From the NCBI GenBank assembly GCA_012514555.1, contig JAAZAB010000037.1, forward strand, positions 1 through 38,877: a stretch of DNA of 38,877 nucleotides, given 5' to 3'. Positions 1-8,594 of this stretch are shown in pieces. How positions within the stretch are numbered: position 1 is the first letter of the stretch; every line of letters begins with the position of its first letter. The notes below the pieces were generated by a model, which was not told the origin of the DNA, did no database searches, and saw nothing but the letters and a program-made list of their open reading frames with translations. The stretch comes from Lentisphaerota bacterium (GTDB lineage Bacteria > Verrucomicrobiota > Kiritimatiellia > JAAZAB01). Both the position numbers and the translations under genes were made by a program.

Positions 1-65
1 TCGAGGTGCCCGACTCTTCGCGGCTCGACTCCAAATCCCTGTCCATGCTGCTCCGGCGCCTGTAG
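1..65 (+). CDS. C-terminal end of an upstream CDS (partial), ...EVPDSSRLDSKSLSMLLRRL*
   Basis: Open frame from the window edge to TAG at 63-65; only 20 codons visible, family not identifiable. Confidence 0.4.
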   Translation, partial: EVPDSSRLDSKSLSMLLRRL

Positions 66-135
66 ATGTTTAATAAGCCGGCAGCATGCTGTGCTCGGAA
101 GTCAATGTCCTTCTCAAAACACAGGAGGCATGCCC

Positions 136-1662
136 ATGAACGAGGCAAACAAAACAACGGCGCTGTTCTGGCGGAAAATGGGGGTCATGATTGACGCCAG
201 CCTTCCCTTGATGAAGGCTCTGGCGACCGTTGTAAAAGAAATTCCGGAGCGCGATCCGCTGCGGAACGTGATTTGCGGGGTTGCAGCGGCGATCGAAAGC
301 GGATCCACCTTGAAGGAGGCGCTGGCCAGATATCCGGAGGCCTTTCCTCCAACGGTGCTGGCGCTGGCCGAGGTCGGAGAGATGACCGGGGCGATCGAGC
401 AATCCATGTTCAAAATTGCCGATGGCTACGACAACGGCACGTTCAGCGCCGGCGAGATGCCAGGGCAGGGAACATGCGCGCAGTATGCCGCCCCCGCGGC
501 GGACGCGGCGGAGAATGACGATACGGCAGTCAAGTATGTGAAGATGGTCATTGGCGAAGCTGTTAAGAGCAGGGCCAGCGACATACATTTCGAATGGGTG
601 AATGGAAACATGCGCGTCCGACGCCGGATAGACGGCGTGCTGCACGGCATGGAGGCGCCGCCCGTGCCGATCCAGGCGTCCGTAATAAGACGGCTCAAAA
701 TCATGGGGGCCATGAATGTCGCCGAGAGAAGGGTGCCCCAGGACGGAAGGATTCAGCTCAATGTATCCGGCGCGGACCTCGATTGCCGCGTTTCCGCGGT
801 TCCATGCGTCACCGGCGAGTCAATTTCGATCAGGATTCTGAACAAGCAGCCTGTCCTGCCCGGGCTGGACAGGGCCGGGTTCTCCCCGGAGAATCTCGAA
901 AAGATCGCGGGTTGGCTCAAACAGCCCGGCGGCATGATCGTCACAGCCGGGCCCGCTGGGAGCGGGAAAACCACGCTGCTCTACACGTGCTTGAAAGAGC
1001 TCAACAGTGACGGAGTGAAGATCGTGACGGTGGAAGACCCGGTGGAATACGTCATTGCCGGCGTGAATCAAGTGGCGGTCAGGCAGGAGCTTGGCTTGAC
1101 TTTCCCTGGCGCATTGCAGGGAATGTTGAGGCAGGACCCGGACGTGTTCATGATCGGCGAAATGAGGGATATGGACACGCTTTCCATCGGTGTTAATGCC
1201 GCGCTTACCGGGCGTCTTGTCCTGACTTCGCTGTACGCAAACGAGGCTCCGGCGGCTGTCATGCGGATGATTGAGATGGGCCTTGACCCGTTCTTCGTCA
1301 GCAGCGCGCTCCTGGGAGTGTGCGCCCAGCGCCTGGTTCGCAGGATATGCCCGGAATGCAGGGAGGAATACAAGCCCGAGCCTCGGCTTGTGGAACTGGC
1401 AAAAGCCGGGCCCGGGATGAAGTTCTTCCGGGGCAAAGGCTGTCCCGCCTGTAATCAAACCGGCTATCTCGGGCGCATTGCCATTCACGAGATGCTCGGC
1501 ATTAATGACCGGATTCGCTCTGTTCTTGCGCATGACTGCGACCTTGCGGCGCTCCGGAAAGCTGCCCGGGACACAGGCATGATGACCCTGCGTGAAGACG
1601 GGCTGGCCAAAGTCAAACAGGGAATCACCACGATTGACGAACTGCTCCGGATCGCCGTGTAG
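136..1662 (+). CDS. Type II secretion/type IV pilus ATPase (GspE/PilB family) with an N-terminal GspF-like (T2SSF) domain
   Basis: AGGAGG at 123-128 ahead of ATG 136; N-term FWRKMGVMIDASLPLMKAL...SGSTLKEALARYPEAFPPTVLALAEVGEMTGAIEQ resembles T2SSF; then Walker A GPAGSGKTT, LRQDPDVFMIGEMRD, and CPEC...CPAC tetracysteine motif. Confidence 0.9.
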   Translation: MNEANKTTALFWRKMGVMIDASLPLMKALATVVKEIPERDPLRNVICGVAAAIESGSTLKEALARYPEAFPPTVLALAEVGEMTGAIEQSMFKIADGYDNGTFSAGEMPGQGTCAQYAAPAADAAENDDTAVKYVKMVIGEAVKSRASDIHFEWVNGNMRVRRRIDGVLHGMEAPPVPIQASVIRRLKIMGAMNVAERRVPQDGRIQLNVSGADLDCRVSAVPCVTGESISIRILNKQPVLPGLDRAGFSPENLEKIAGWLKQPGGMIVTAGPAGSGKTTLLYTCLKELNSDGVKIVTVEDPVEYVIAGVNQVAVRQELGLTFPGALQGMLRQDPDVFMIGEMRDMDTLSIGVNAALTGRLVLTSLYANEAPAAVMRMIEMGLDPFFVSSALLGVCAQRLVRRICPECREEYKPEPRLVELAKAGPGMKFFRGKGCPACNQTGYLGRIAIHEMLGINDRIRSVLAHDCDLAALRKAARDTGMMTLREDGLAKVKQGITTIDELLRIAV

Positions 1663-2784
1663 TCAGTCGAAGGCGAGATAGGCGCCGGCAAGCGCCAGGC
1701 GCTTGCCCTTCAGGGGGATGTGTTCCAGCCGGCGCAGGCGCTGCCGTGCCCGGATTTTGAGAATTGCCGACACGGTTGTCGGGCCCAACCCGGGCACGCG
1801 CAGCAGGTCGTCGCGGCCCGCGGTGTTGGCGCGGACGGGAAAACGCTCCGGATGGCGGTCCGCCCACGCCAGCTTGGGATCGCGGTCCATGAGGAGGTTT
1901 CCATTTGAATCGAAGGGAATGTCCTCCTCCGCGAAGTGGTATTTGCGGAACAGGAAGTCCACCTGGTACAGCCGGTGCTCGCGCAGGAACCTCTGCTCCG
2001 GCTGCGCTTCGGTTCTGCGTTCGCCGGGAATGTCGGGGCTTCCGAGCCCGCGCTGGTAGGCCGAGAAATAGACGCGGTTCAGGCGGAGCCTTTGATAAAG
2101 GCCGAAGGTGTACCTGACGATTTCGCGGTCAAGCTCGTCGGCGGCGCCCACGATGAACTGGGTTGTCTTGCGGACTCGCTCAAACCTGGCGCCCGGCGCG
2201 GTTTTTTCGCTTATGAGCTTGAGCGGGCGAATGATGTCCTGCTCGTAGTTCTTCCGGGCTGATAGCAAATCAAAGTGGCGCTTGCCCGGGGTTTCGATGT
2301 TGATCGAGACCGCGCTTGCCAGCCCGAGCGCCTCCTCGATGGCCGCGTTCGAGGCGCCCGGAATGACCTTGAGATGAATGTACCCGCGGTAAGCGTGTTT
2401 ACTGCGCAGAATGCGGGCGGTCGCATTGAGCATTTCCATGGTCCTGTCCGGGGTGCCGACAACGCCGGAGCTGAGGAAAAGCCCGAAGATTCCCTCGCGC
2501 CTGACATAATCCATGAATACGTCCGCAATTTCACGCGGCTGCAGCGTGCAGCGGGGCGTATCCGCTTCGCCCCGGAACGGGCAATACTTGCAGTCGTTTG
2601 AGCAAGCGTTGGAAAGCAGGGTCTTGAGCATGATGGAATGCCCGCCGGATGCCAGCGTGACCGGGTAGAGCCAGGCGCCGTCCCTGCCGCGCCGCCTGTG
2701 CTCTTCATCGGCCGTGCCGCACGCGCAGGACAGGTCGTAGCGCGACGCATCGGCCAGCATCTTGAGCTTGTCGCGAGTGTCCAT
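1663..2784 (-). CDS. Putative DNA modification/repair radical SAM protein with C-terminal helix-hairpin-helix (rSAM_link_UDG-like)
   Basis: CSNDCKYC (CxxxCxxC) cluster motif; C-term LLRVPGLGPTTVSAILKIRARQRLRRLEHI resembles HhH; stop codon immediately abuts the convergent GspE stop. Confidence 0.8.
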   Translation of the reverse strand: MDTRDKLKMLADASRYDLSCACGTADEEHRRRGRDGAWLYPVTLASGGHSIMLKTLLSNACSNDCKYCPFRGEADTPRCTLQPREIADVFMDYVRREGIFGLFLSSGVVGTPDRTMEMLNATARILRSKHAYRGYIHLKVIPGASNAAIEEALGLASAVSINIETPGKRHFDLLSARKNYEQDIIRPLKLISEKTAPGARFERVRKTTQFIVGAADELDREIVRYTFGLYQRLRLNRVYFSAYQRGLGSPDIPGERRTEAQPEQRFLREHRLYQVDFLFRKYHFAEEDIPFDSNGNLLMDRDPKLAWADRHPERFPVRANTAGRDDLLRVPGLGPTTVSAILKIRARQRLRRLEHIPLKGKRLALAGAYLAFD

Positions 2785-2789
2785 GGCAA

Positions 2790-4271
2790 TCAGGGCCTGT
2801 TGCCGGGCGCCCGGCTTTTTCCCAGCAATTTCTTTTTGACGGCATCGGGCAGGCCGGAGCCGAGGATGTATGCCGCCGCGGCATCCGGATCCTTTCGCAG
2901 CCACAAATAGCCGGCCCTCTGCATCAGGTTGTTGCGCCGGTCGAGGTCGGTGATCACCTCGGCCCACGCCATGGCCCCGGCCGGGTTGGCCTTCATGACG
3001 ATTGACACCAGGGCCTGGATGGGGGCGTCAAGCTGCTCCGAGGGCGGCGACAATGAAAGCAGCCACGAGGCCGCGCTGTCAGGGAATTCCCTGGCCCATA
3101 TCCTGGTCATGCGCCCGGCAAATTCGCCCCAGTATTCATCCCGCGGGAGGCCCGCGACCCATTGCGCGGCCCTTGCGGGATTGTCATAGCCCCACTTGTC
3201 TATGAGGGTGTTGACGGCCTTGACGCGGACATACCGGTCGGTAAGCGTGGCGATCCAGGCAGCGGCCGCTTCCGGCTTGTAGGCGGCTATGCTCTCGATC
3301 TGCGCTTCGGCAAGCATGCTAAGGGCCGCCGCGTCGCCCCGGCCGTTGAAGTACAGCTCCAGCCTTCCGGCGCCGCCCTTTGCAACCTGGTCGCTAATGA
3401 CGGCGCGCAGCGCCCTGTTTCGAAGGCCGTCCGTCGGAAGCTTGTTCAGGCGGTCCAGCGCGGACTCCAGGCTCGCGTTTGCCATGCTTGCGAATAGCGC
3501 GCCTACGGCGTTGTCCAACTTTCCGGGAGAGCCCGGGCGGTTCTGCATGTACCAGTCGAACGCCGCCTCCGGATCGCGCTTCGCCCATTCGGTCAGAACC
3601 GTGTTCGCCGCGGCGGCGCCGGCCCTGCGGCTTTCTATGCGCAGCGCGTAGTCAAGGGCAGCGGAAGGATCGGACGACGCCCAGAGCTCCAGCACGACCT
3701 TGAGCTTGCCTTCCGCCTCCGGGCCCCATTCCATTGCCGCGATGGCGCGCAGTTCGGCTTCAACCTCGGCCCGGATGTCCCGGTCCCGCTGGGCGTCCGG
3801 CGCCGTCGCGGCCGCTTCGCCAATGGCGGTCTCGGCTGCCGCGCTTCCGGCTGGCGCGGCAGCCGCTTGCGGGGACTCGCCGGATGCCACGCCCGGCAGG
3901 GGCGGGGCTGCGCTGTCCTGCTCCGGCTCAGGGCGCGGCGCGTTGCGGGGATTCGGCGAAAAAAACGTTTCCCTGGAAGTTGTCGAGACGGATGCCGGAT
4001 TGATTCCCGCGGATTTCGGCAATGTCATGGCCAGGCTTCCGGCCTCGAACGCGGAGGAGTGTTCGCTGTCCGCGTCAATCATGTCCTCGCCCTGCGGCCG
4101 GGCCCCTTGTTCCGCGCCCGGCAGTTCCTGTAAGAGGCCGGAGTCAGGGCCGCGCCTCGCCCAGGAGCCGAGAAATATGAACCCGCACAGAATTGCCGCC
4201 AAAACGCAAAGCAAAAAGATTTCCAGAATTGAAAAACGCGGCCGCTTTCTCATTTCGACGTTGGTGGTCAT
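2790..4271 (-). CDS. Membrane-anchored protein with tandem DPxAAxxW-type helical repeats
   Basis: N-term TM ILEIFLLCVLAAILCGFIFLGSW; repeated SDPSAALDYA, RDPEAAFDWY, YKPEAAAAWI, DNPARAAQWV, EFPDSAASWL, ANPAGAMAWA, KDPDAAAAYI. Confidence 0.75.
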   Translation of the reverse strand: MTTNVEMRKRPRFSILEIFLLCVLAAILCGFIFLGSWARRGPDSGLLQELPGAEQGARPQGEDMIDADSEHSSAFEAGSLAMTLPKSAGINPASVSTTSRETFFSPNPRNAPRPEPEQDSAAPPLPGVASGESPQAAAAPAGSAAAETAIGEAAATAPDAQRDRDIRAEVEAELRAIAAMEWGPEAEGKLKVVLELWASSDPSAALDYALRIESRRAGAAAANTVLTEWAKRDPEAAFDWYMQNRPGSPGKLDNAVGALFASMANASLESALDRLNKLPTDGLRNRALRAVISDQVAKGGAGRLELYFNGRGDAAALSMLAEAQIESIAAYKPEAAAAWIATLTDRYVRVKAVNTLIDKWGYDNPARAAQWVAGLPRDEYWGEFAGRMTRIWAREFPDSAASWLLSLSPPSEQLDAPIQALVSIVMKANPAGAMAWAEVITDLDRRNNLMQRAGYLWLRKDPDAAAAYILGSGLPDAVKKKLLGKSRAPGNRP

Positions 4272-4302
4272 GCCGCGCCTCCCCTCTCTTTTGTCACTTC
4301 GC

Positions 4303-4331
4303 AGAATAGCAGGAACCCGGCCGCTTGTCGA
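4303..4331 (-). promoter_or_regulatory. Candidate sigma70-type promoter for the repeat-protein gene (TCGACA-N17-TATTCT)
   Basis: -35 at 4331..4326, -10 at 4308..4303 on minus strand, upstream of ATG at 4271. Confidence 0.4.
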
Positions 4332-4425
4332 TTGGAGATTCTCTTCGCCGTGAAACGGCGGATGGGGCGGCGCCGGGCCGAAATAACGGGCAAATTGATC
4401 GTTTAACTTGGCGTGGAGTTTTCGG

Positions 4426-4453
4426 TTGACTGGCGCCCGGCAAGGGATAGAAT
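4426..4453 (+). promoter_or_regulatory. Candidate sigma70-type promoter for acyl-CoA dehydrogenase (TTGACT-N16-TAGAAT)
   Basis: Hexamers and spacing read directly. Confidence 0.5.
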
Positions 4454-4530
4454 GCGCCGGATTGATCAAACGAACAGCGGCGCCGCTTCGGCGGCGCGGG
4501 CAGTTGTTTTTTTACATGGGGGCGCATTCA

Positions 4531-5691
4531 ATGGATTACGGCTTAACGGAAACCCAGACCATGATTCGCGACGTCTGCCGGAAGATCGCGGTGGAGAAGC
4601 TGAAGCCGATTCGGGCGCACTACGACGAAGCGAACGAATTTCCGCATGAAGTGCTCAAGATTTTCGCGCAGGCCGACATCTGCGGGCTTTACATTGAGGA
4701 AAAATACGGGGGGATGGGCGGCGGCGTCATGGACCTGACCGTTGGCGTCGAGGAGCTGTCCAAGGTTTGCAGCGGCATAGCCCTGAGCATGGCGGCCACG
4801 GCGCTGGGCACCTTTCCGATCATACTTTTCGGGACCGAAGCACAGAAGCAGAAGTACCTTCCGCTGATCGCTTCGGGGCAGTCCCTTGCGGCGTTCGGCC
4901 TGACCGAGGCCAACGCGGGCAGCGATGCTGGCGCCATCGCCACCACGGCGGCCAGGGACGGGGATTACTACGTCATCAACGGGACCAAGCAGTGGATCAC
5001 CAACGGCGGTGAAGCCGATATTTACTCGATCGTGGTCAAGACCGACAAGGCCAAGGGCGCCCGCGGCGCGAGCGCCTTCATCGTCGAGAAGGGCACACCC
5101 GGGTTCACCTTCGGCAAAAAGGAGAACAAGATGGGCATACGCGCCTCGGCGACCCGCGAGCTTGTTTTCCAGGACTGCCGTGTGCACAAGGACCAGATGC
5201 TCGGCAAGGAGGGCATGGGCTTCATAGTGGCTATGAAGACGTTCGACCAGTCCAGGCCGGGCGTGGCCGCGCAGGCGCTGGGCATCGCGGCCGGCGCGCT
5301 CGAAGAGGCTGTCAAGTACAGCCGGGAACGCAAGCAGTTCGGCAAGCCGGTATGTTCCTTCCAGGGCGTGCAGTTCATGCTGGCCGACATGGCCACCCAG
5401 GTGGAGGCGGCCAGGACCCTGGTCTACCATGCGGCGCGCTATATCGACTCCGGCGCCAAGGATATCAGCAAGATTTCCGCCATGGCCAAGCTTTACGCGT
5501 CGGATACGGCAATGAAGGTCACGACCGACGCCGTGCAGATTTTCGGCGGCTACGGATACATGAAGGAGTACCCGGTCGAGAAGATGATGCGCGACGCGAA
5601 GATCACGCAGATATACGAGGGCACCAATCAGATTCAAAGGGAGGTTATCGGCTTGAATCTGATCAAGGAGGCCGCCAGCGGACGGCTCTAG
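4531..5691 (+). CDS. Acyl-CoA dehydrogenase (short/medium-chain type)
   Basis: FGLTEANAGSDAGA, YVINGTKQWITNGG, FGGYGYMKEYPVEKMMRDAKITQIYEGTNQIQREVIG motifs. Confidence 0.93.
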   Translation: MDYGLTETQTMIRDVCRKIAVEKLKPIRAHYDEANEFPHEVLKIFAQADICGLYIEEKYGGMGGGVMDLTVGVEELSKVCSGIALSMAATALGTFPIILFGTEAQKQKYLPLIASGQSLAAFGLTEANAGSDAGAIATTAARDGDYYVINGTKQWITNGGEADIYSIVVKTDKAKGARGASAFIVEKGTPGFTFGKKENKMGIRASATRELVFQDCRVHKDQMLGKEGMGFIVAMKTFDQSRPGVAAQALGIAAGALEEAVKYSRERKQFGKPVCSFQGVQFMLADMATQVEAARTLVYHAARYIDSGAKDISKISAMAKLYASDTAMKVTTDAVQIFGGYGYMKEYPVEKMMRDAKITQIYEGTNQIQREVIGLNLIKEAASGRL

Positions 5692-5739
5692 GAACGCTTC
5701 CGACGGGGCTCAAGCCGGGCCGGAGGACGGGTTTTTACC

Positions 5740-7629
5740 TCAGTTCATTCCGGGCGCCTGGATAACGTCAAGGTATTTTCTCCGGTACATCTGGCGCGCA
5801 TTCTCAAGGGGAAAGAAGCGCTGGCGGGTCTTTTCATCCATCACGGAGAAAGGATAGTTGACCAGGCCCTCCGGCACTTGCAGGTTTATCCCGTCGGGCG
5901 TGAAATCACGAATCGTTCCCGTGACGGGCTCGTCCTGGTCCTTGAGATGCAGGGTGATGGATTCGTCGGGCTTTGGTTTTTGCCCCTCGCAGTAGCTGAG
6001 TATCCTCTTGAAGGCGGGGGTGTTCTCGATATCGCTGGCGGTGGCATTGTCGGCGGCGCCGGCGGTTTCGTCCTCGGCGGGCTGGGGGATATCGTGCGGT
6101 ATGGGCGTTTCGGCTGGTTCCTCCGGCGTTTCAGCCTCTTCCGCCGCTTCCGGGACGTCGCCTGCCCCGGCTTCCCATTCGTCTTCCGCGTCCTCGGCCG
6201 GCTCGGGCTCCTCTTTCCGGGGGCTCTCCCCTTTTCCCGGCAGGAAGTCCAAGTTGGTGCGAACCTTCCTGATGAATTCTACCGCCCTTTCCCGCATCGG
6301 CGCCAGGACATCTATGTTCCTGACAAATTTCATGTACATCACGTATGAAATGAACACTATCAGCGTGATGGACAGGAGCATGCGGAGGGTTGCGACGAAG
6401 TTCGAAAAGAAACGGCTGATTCGAATCGAAAGATTTTGCCATTTCGAGAAGGGCTGCTCACCGGCGCGATCCGGCGCGGTTTTGCCGTCCCCGGCCGATT
6501 GCCCGGGCCGCGGCGAAACAGGACCGCTGGCTAGCGCGGCTTGCATGGGCGCGGGCGTTTTTGACTGCCCGGCCCGGGCCCCGTCGGTCGCCGGCAGCAC
6601 CTTGACCTTCATTTTCTTGGGCTGCGCCGCGTCGCTGGACGCCTGAGCGATTCGCGCTCTGGCGGCGGGCGCGGCGTGTTCGCGGAGCCGGTTCACGGAC
6701 ACCGTGCTTTCGCCCGGCTCGGGCGGTTCGCCGACAGGCATTGTGCCCATCTGGACCAGGTAAATATCCTCTATGACTTCGGTCCAGTCCCTGTGCCTGA
6801 GATCGGGCTTCTTCATCATCATTTTTTCGATCAGCCGGGTCATTCCGGCGCTGACCGCGGGGTTGATCTTCCGGGGGTCCTGCACGTAGTAGTTGATTTG
6901 AAGTTCCATGGCGGCCCCCCCGTCGGCCTCCATGAAAGGCAGGTGGCCGCTCACCATGTGGTACAGCGAGGCGCCAAGCGCGTAAATATCCGTCCGGCAA
7001 TCCATGGACGTTTCGCCGCGGACCTGTTCGGGAGCCATGTAGTTTGGCGTGCCCATGACCAGGGTCTCGCCGTCCTGGTTGGTATAGGTGTGAACATTGC
7101 CCACCGCTTGAGCCAGGCCGAGGTCCGTAAGCTTGATGGTGCCGTCGCCGTCCACCATTATGTTGTCAGGCTTGATGTCGCAGTGGACGATCCGGGACTT
7201 GTTCCACGCGTAGCGCAGCGCTTCCGCAACGCTCTGGGCGACAACCAGCGCGTCCGCGTCAGATATGTGGTTCTTGCGCCTGATCCAGTCCCCAACGCTG
7301 TAGCCGGAAATAAACTCCATGATGAAATAGTAGCGCGAATCGGTCTTGCTTTGCCCGAAATCGTAGACCTGGACGATGCCCTGGTGCTTGAGGCTTGCGG
7401 CGACCCGGGCCTCGAACATGAACTGCTTGATGTCCTCAACGCCGCGAGATAGGTTTGAGGATAAAACCTTTATGACCACGTCCCGGCCAAGGGACACCTG
7501 CTGCGCCTTCCACAGCGTCGACATGCCGCCCTGGCCCAGCTTTTCCCTGACGTCATAGCCGTCTATGGCGGGCGGAATGTCGCCGCCGGCGGCGCCGGCT
7601 TTTGTTGCGTTGATATCTGGATTGCTCAC
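5740..7629 (-). CDS. Transmembrane Ser/Thr protein kinase
   Basis: GQGGMSTLWKA, VVIKVL, VHCDIKPDNIM, LTDLGLAQ, GTPNYMAPEQ; TM TLRMLLSITLIVFISYVMYM; acidic Glu/Ala/Pro-rich extracytoplasmic linker. Confidence 0.93.
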   Translation of the reverse strand: MSNPDINATKAGAAGGDIPPAIDGYDVREKLGQGGMSTLWKAQQVSLGRDVVIKVLSSNLSRGVEDIKQFMFEARVAASLKHQGIVQVYDFGQSKTDSRYYFIMEFISGYSVGDWIRRKNHISDADALVVAQSVAEALRYAWNKSRIVHCDIKPDNIMVDGDGTIKLTDLGLAQAVGNVHTYTNQDGETLVMGTPNYMAPEQVRGETSMDCRTDIYALGASLYHMVSGHLPFMEADGGAAMELQINYYVQDPRKINPAVSAGMTRLIEKMMMKKPDLRHRDWTEVIEDIYLVQMGTMPVGEPPEPGESTVSVNRLREHAAPAARARIAQASSDAAQPKKMKVKVLPATDGARAGQSKTPAPMQAALASGPVSPRPGQSAGDGKTAPDRAGEQPFSKWQNLSIRISRFFSNFVATLRMLLSITLIVFISYVMYMKFVRNIDVLAPMRERAVEFIRKVRTNLDFLPGKGESPRKEEPEPAEDAEDEWEAGAGDVPEAAEEAETPEEPAETPIPHDIPQPAEDETAGAADNATASDIENTPAFKRILSYCEGQKPKPDESITLHLKDQDEPVTGTIRDFTPDGINLQVPEGLVNYPFSVMDEKTRQRFFPLENARQMYRRKYLDVIQAPGMN

Positions 7630-7671
7630 ATCAAGAACGCGGTTTTATTGCATCTTAAAAAAAACGCATGT

Positions 7672-7700
7672 AGCATAAGACCTGGCCTCAGGCCAGTCAA
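7672..7700 (-). promoter_or_regulatory. Candidate kinase promoter (TTGACT-N17-TATGCT) with a 15-nt dyad CTGGCCT-C-AGGCCAG (7682-7696) mostly inside the spacer
   Basis: -35 7700..7695, -10 7677..7672 on minus strand; dyad perfect over 7 bp arms. Confidence 0.5.
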
Positions 7701-7739
7701 ATGGCAAATTATCCAATTACCGTTTTCCAACTATGCGCC

Positions 7740-7768
7740 TTGCAAAAATGCTCCGTGACAGGCATAAT
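7740..7768 (+). promoter_or_regulatory. Candidate sigma70-type promoter (TTGCAA-N17-CATAAT) for the glycosyltransferase operon
   Basis: Hexamers and spacing read directly; about 58 bp before ATG 7827. Confidence 0.45.
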
Positions 7769-7826
7769 ACGGCGGTTGATTTGCTTGAAAAAAGGCGGTT
7801 TTGCCCCTGACTCGCAGGTGGACCAG

Positions 7827-8594
7827 ATGCAGCTTTCGATCGTCATGCCAGCGTATAACGAAGAGCGCCGCCTGGCCGCCACCCTGGAGCGCTACGCGGG
7901 CTATTTCTCCGGGCGCTACGGGCCTGAAGCCGAGTTGATCGTGGTGGTCAACGGGTCAACGGACGGGACCGCCGATGTCGCCCGCGCCCTGGCCGCGCGC
8001 CTTCCGATCGTTCGCGTCATGGTTGATCCGCGGCCGATCGGAAAGGGCGGGGCGATCATGAAGGGCTTTCGCGCGGCCGCGGGGAACGCGGTTGGGTTTG
8101 TGGACGCGGACGGCTCCACGGCGCCGGAGGCGTTTGACGACCTTGTCCACAACCTCGGGGACGCGGGCGTGATAATTGCCTCCCGCTGGATTGCGGGCGC
8201 CATTGTCGAGCCACGCCAGCCCCTTAAGCGGCGGGTGGCATCCCGCCTGTTTAACGCCCTTGTGAGGATTCTCTTCGCTATGAAGGTGCGCGACACGCAG
8301 TGCGGGGCCAAGCTTCTTTCAAGGGCGGCCCTGGATGCCGTGCTGCCGCACCTGGGCGTCACCAGGTGGGCTTTCGATGTCGACCTGCTCTTCCAACTGC
8401 ATCGCATGGGATACGGGATCAAGGAATGGCCCACGGTCTGGCGCGATGCGGAAGGCTCGCGCTTGCGCGTGATCCGCGCGTCGCTGGAAATGTTTGTCGC
8501 CATGGTCCGCCTGCGCCTGCTGTATTCCCCCATGCGCTGGGTTGTCGGCGTTTATGACGCCACCCTGGGCCGCTGGACACACCGGGCCCGATGA
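7827..8594 (+). CDS. Family 2 glycosyltransferase, dolichyl/polyprenyl-phosphate glucosyltransferase-like
   Basis: LSIVMPAYNEERRL, VVVNGSTDGT, GKGGAIMKGF, FVDADGST, DTQCGAKLLSR motifs. Confidence 0.85.
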   Translation: MQLSIVMPAYNEERRLAATLERYAGYFSGRYGPEAELIVVVNGSTDGTADVARALAARLPIVRVMVDPRPIGKGGAIMKGFRAAAGNAVGFVDADGSTAPEAFDDLVHNLGDAGVIIASRWIAGAIVEPRQPLKRRVASRLFNALVRILFAMKVRDTQCGAKLLSRAALDAVLPHLGVTRWAFDVDLLFQLHRMGYGIKEWPTVWRDAEGSRLRVIRASLEMFVAMVRLRLLYSPMRWVVGVYDATLGRWTHRAR

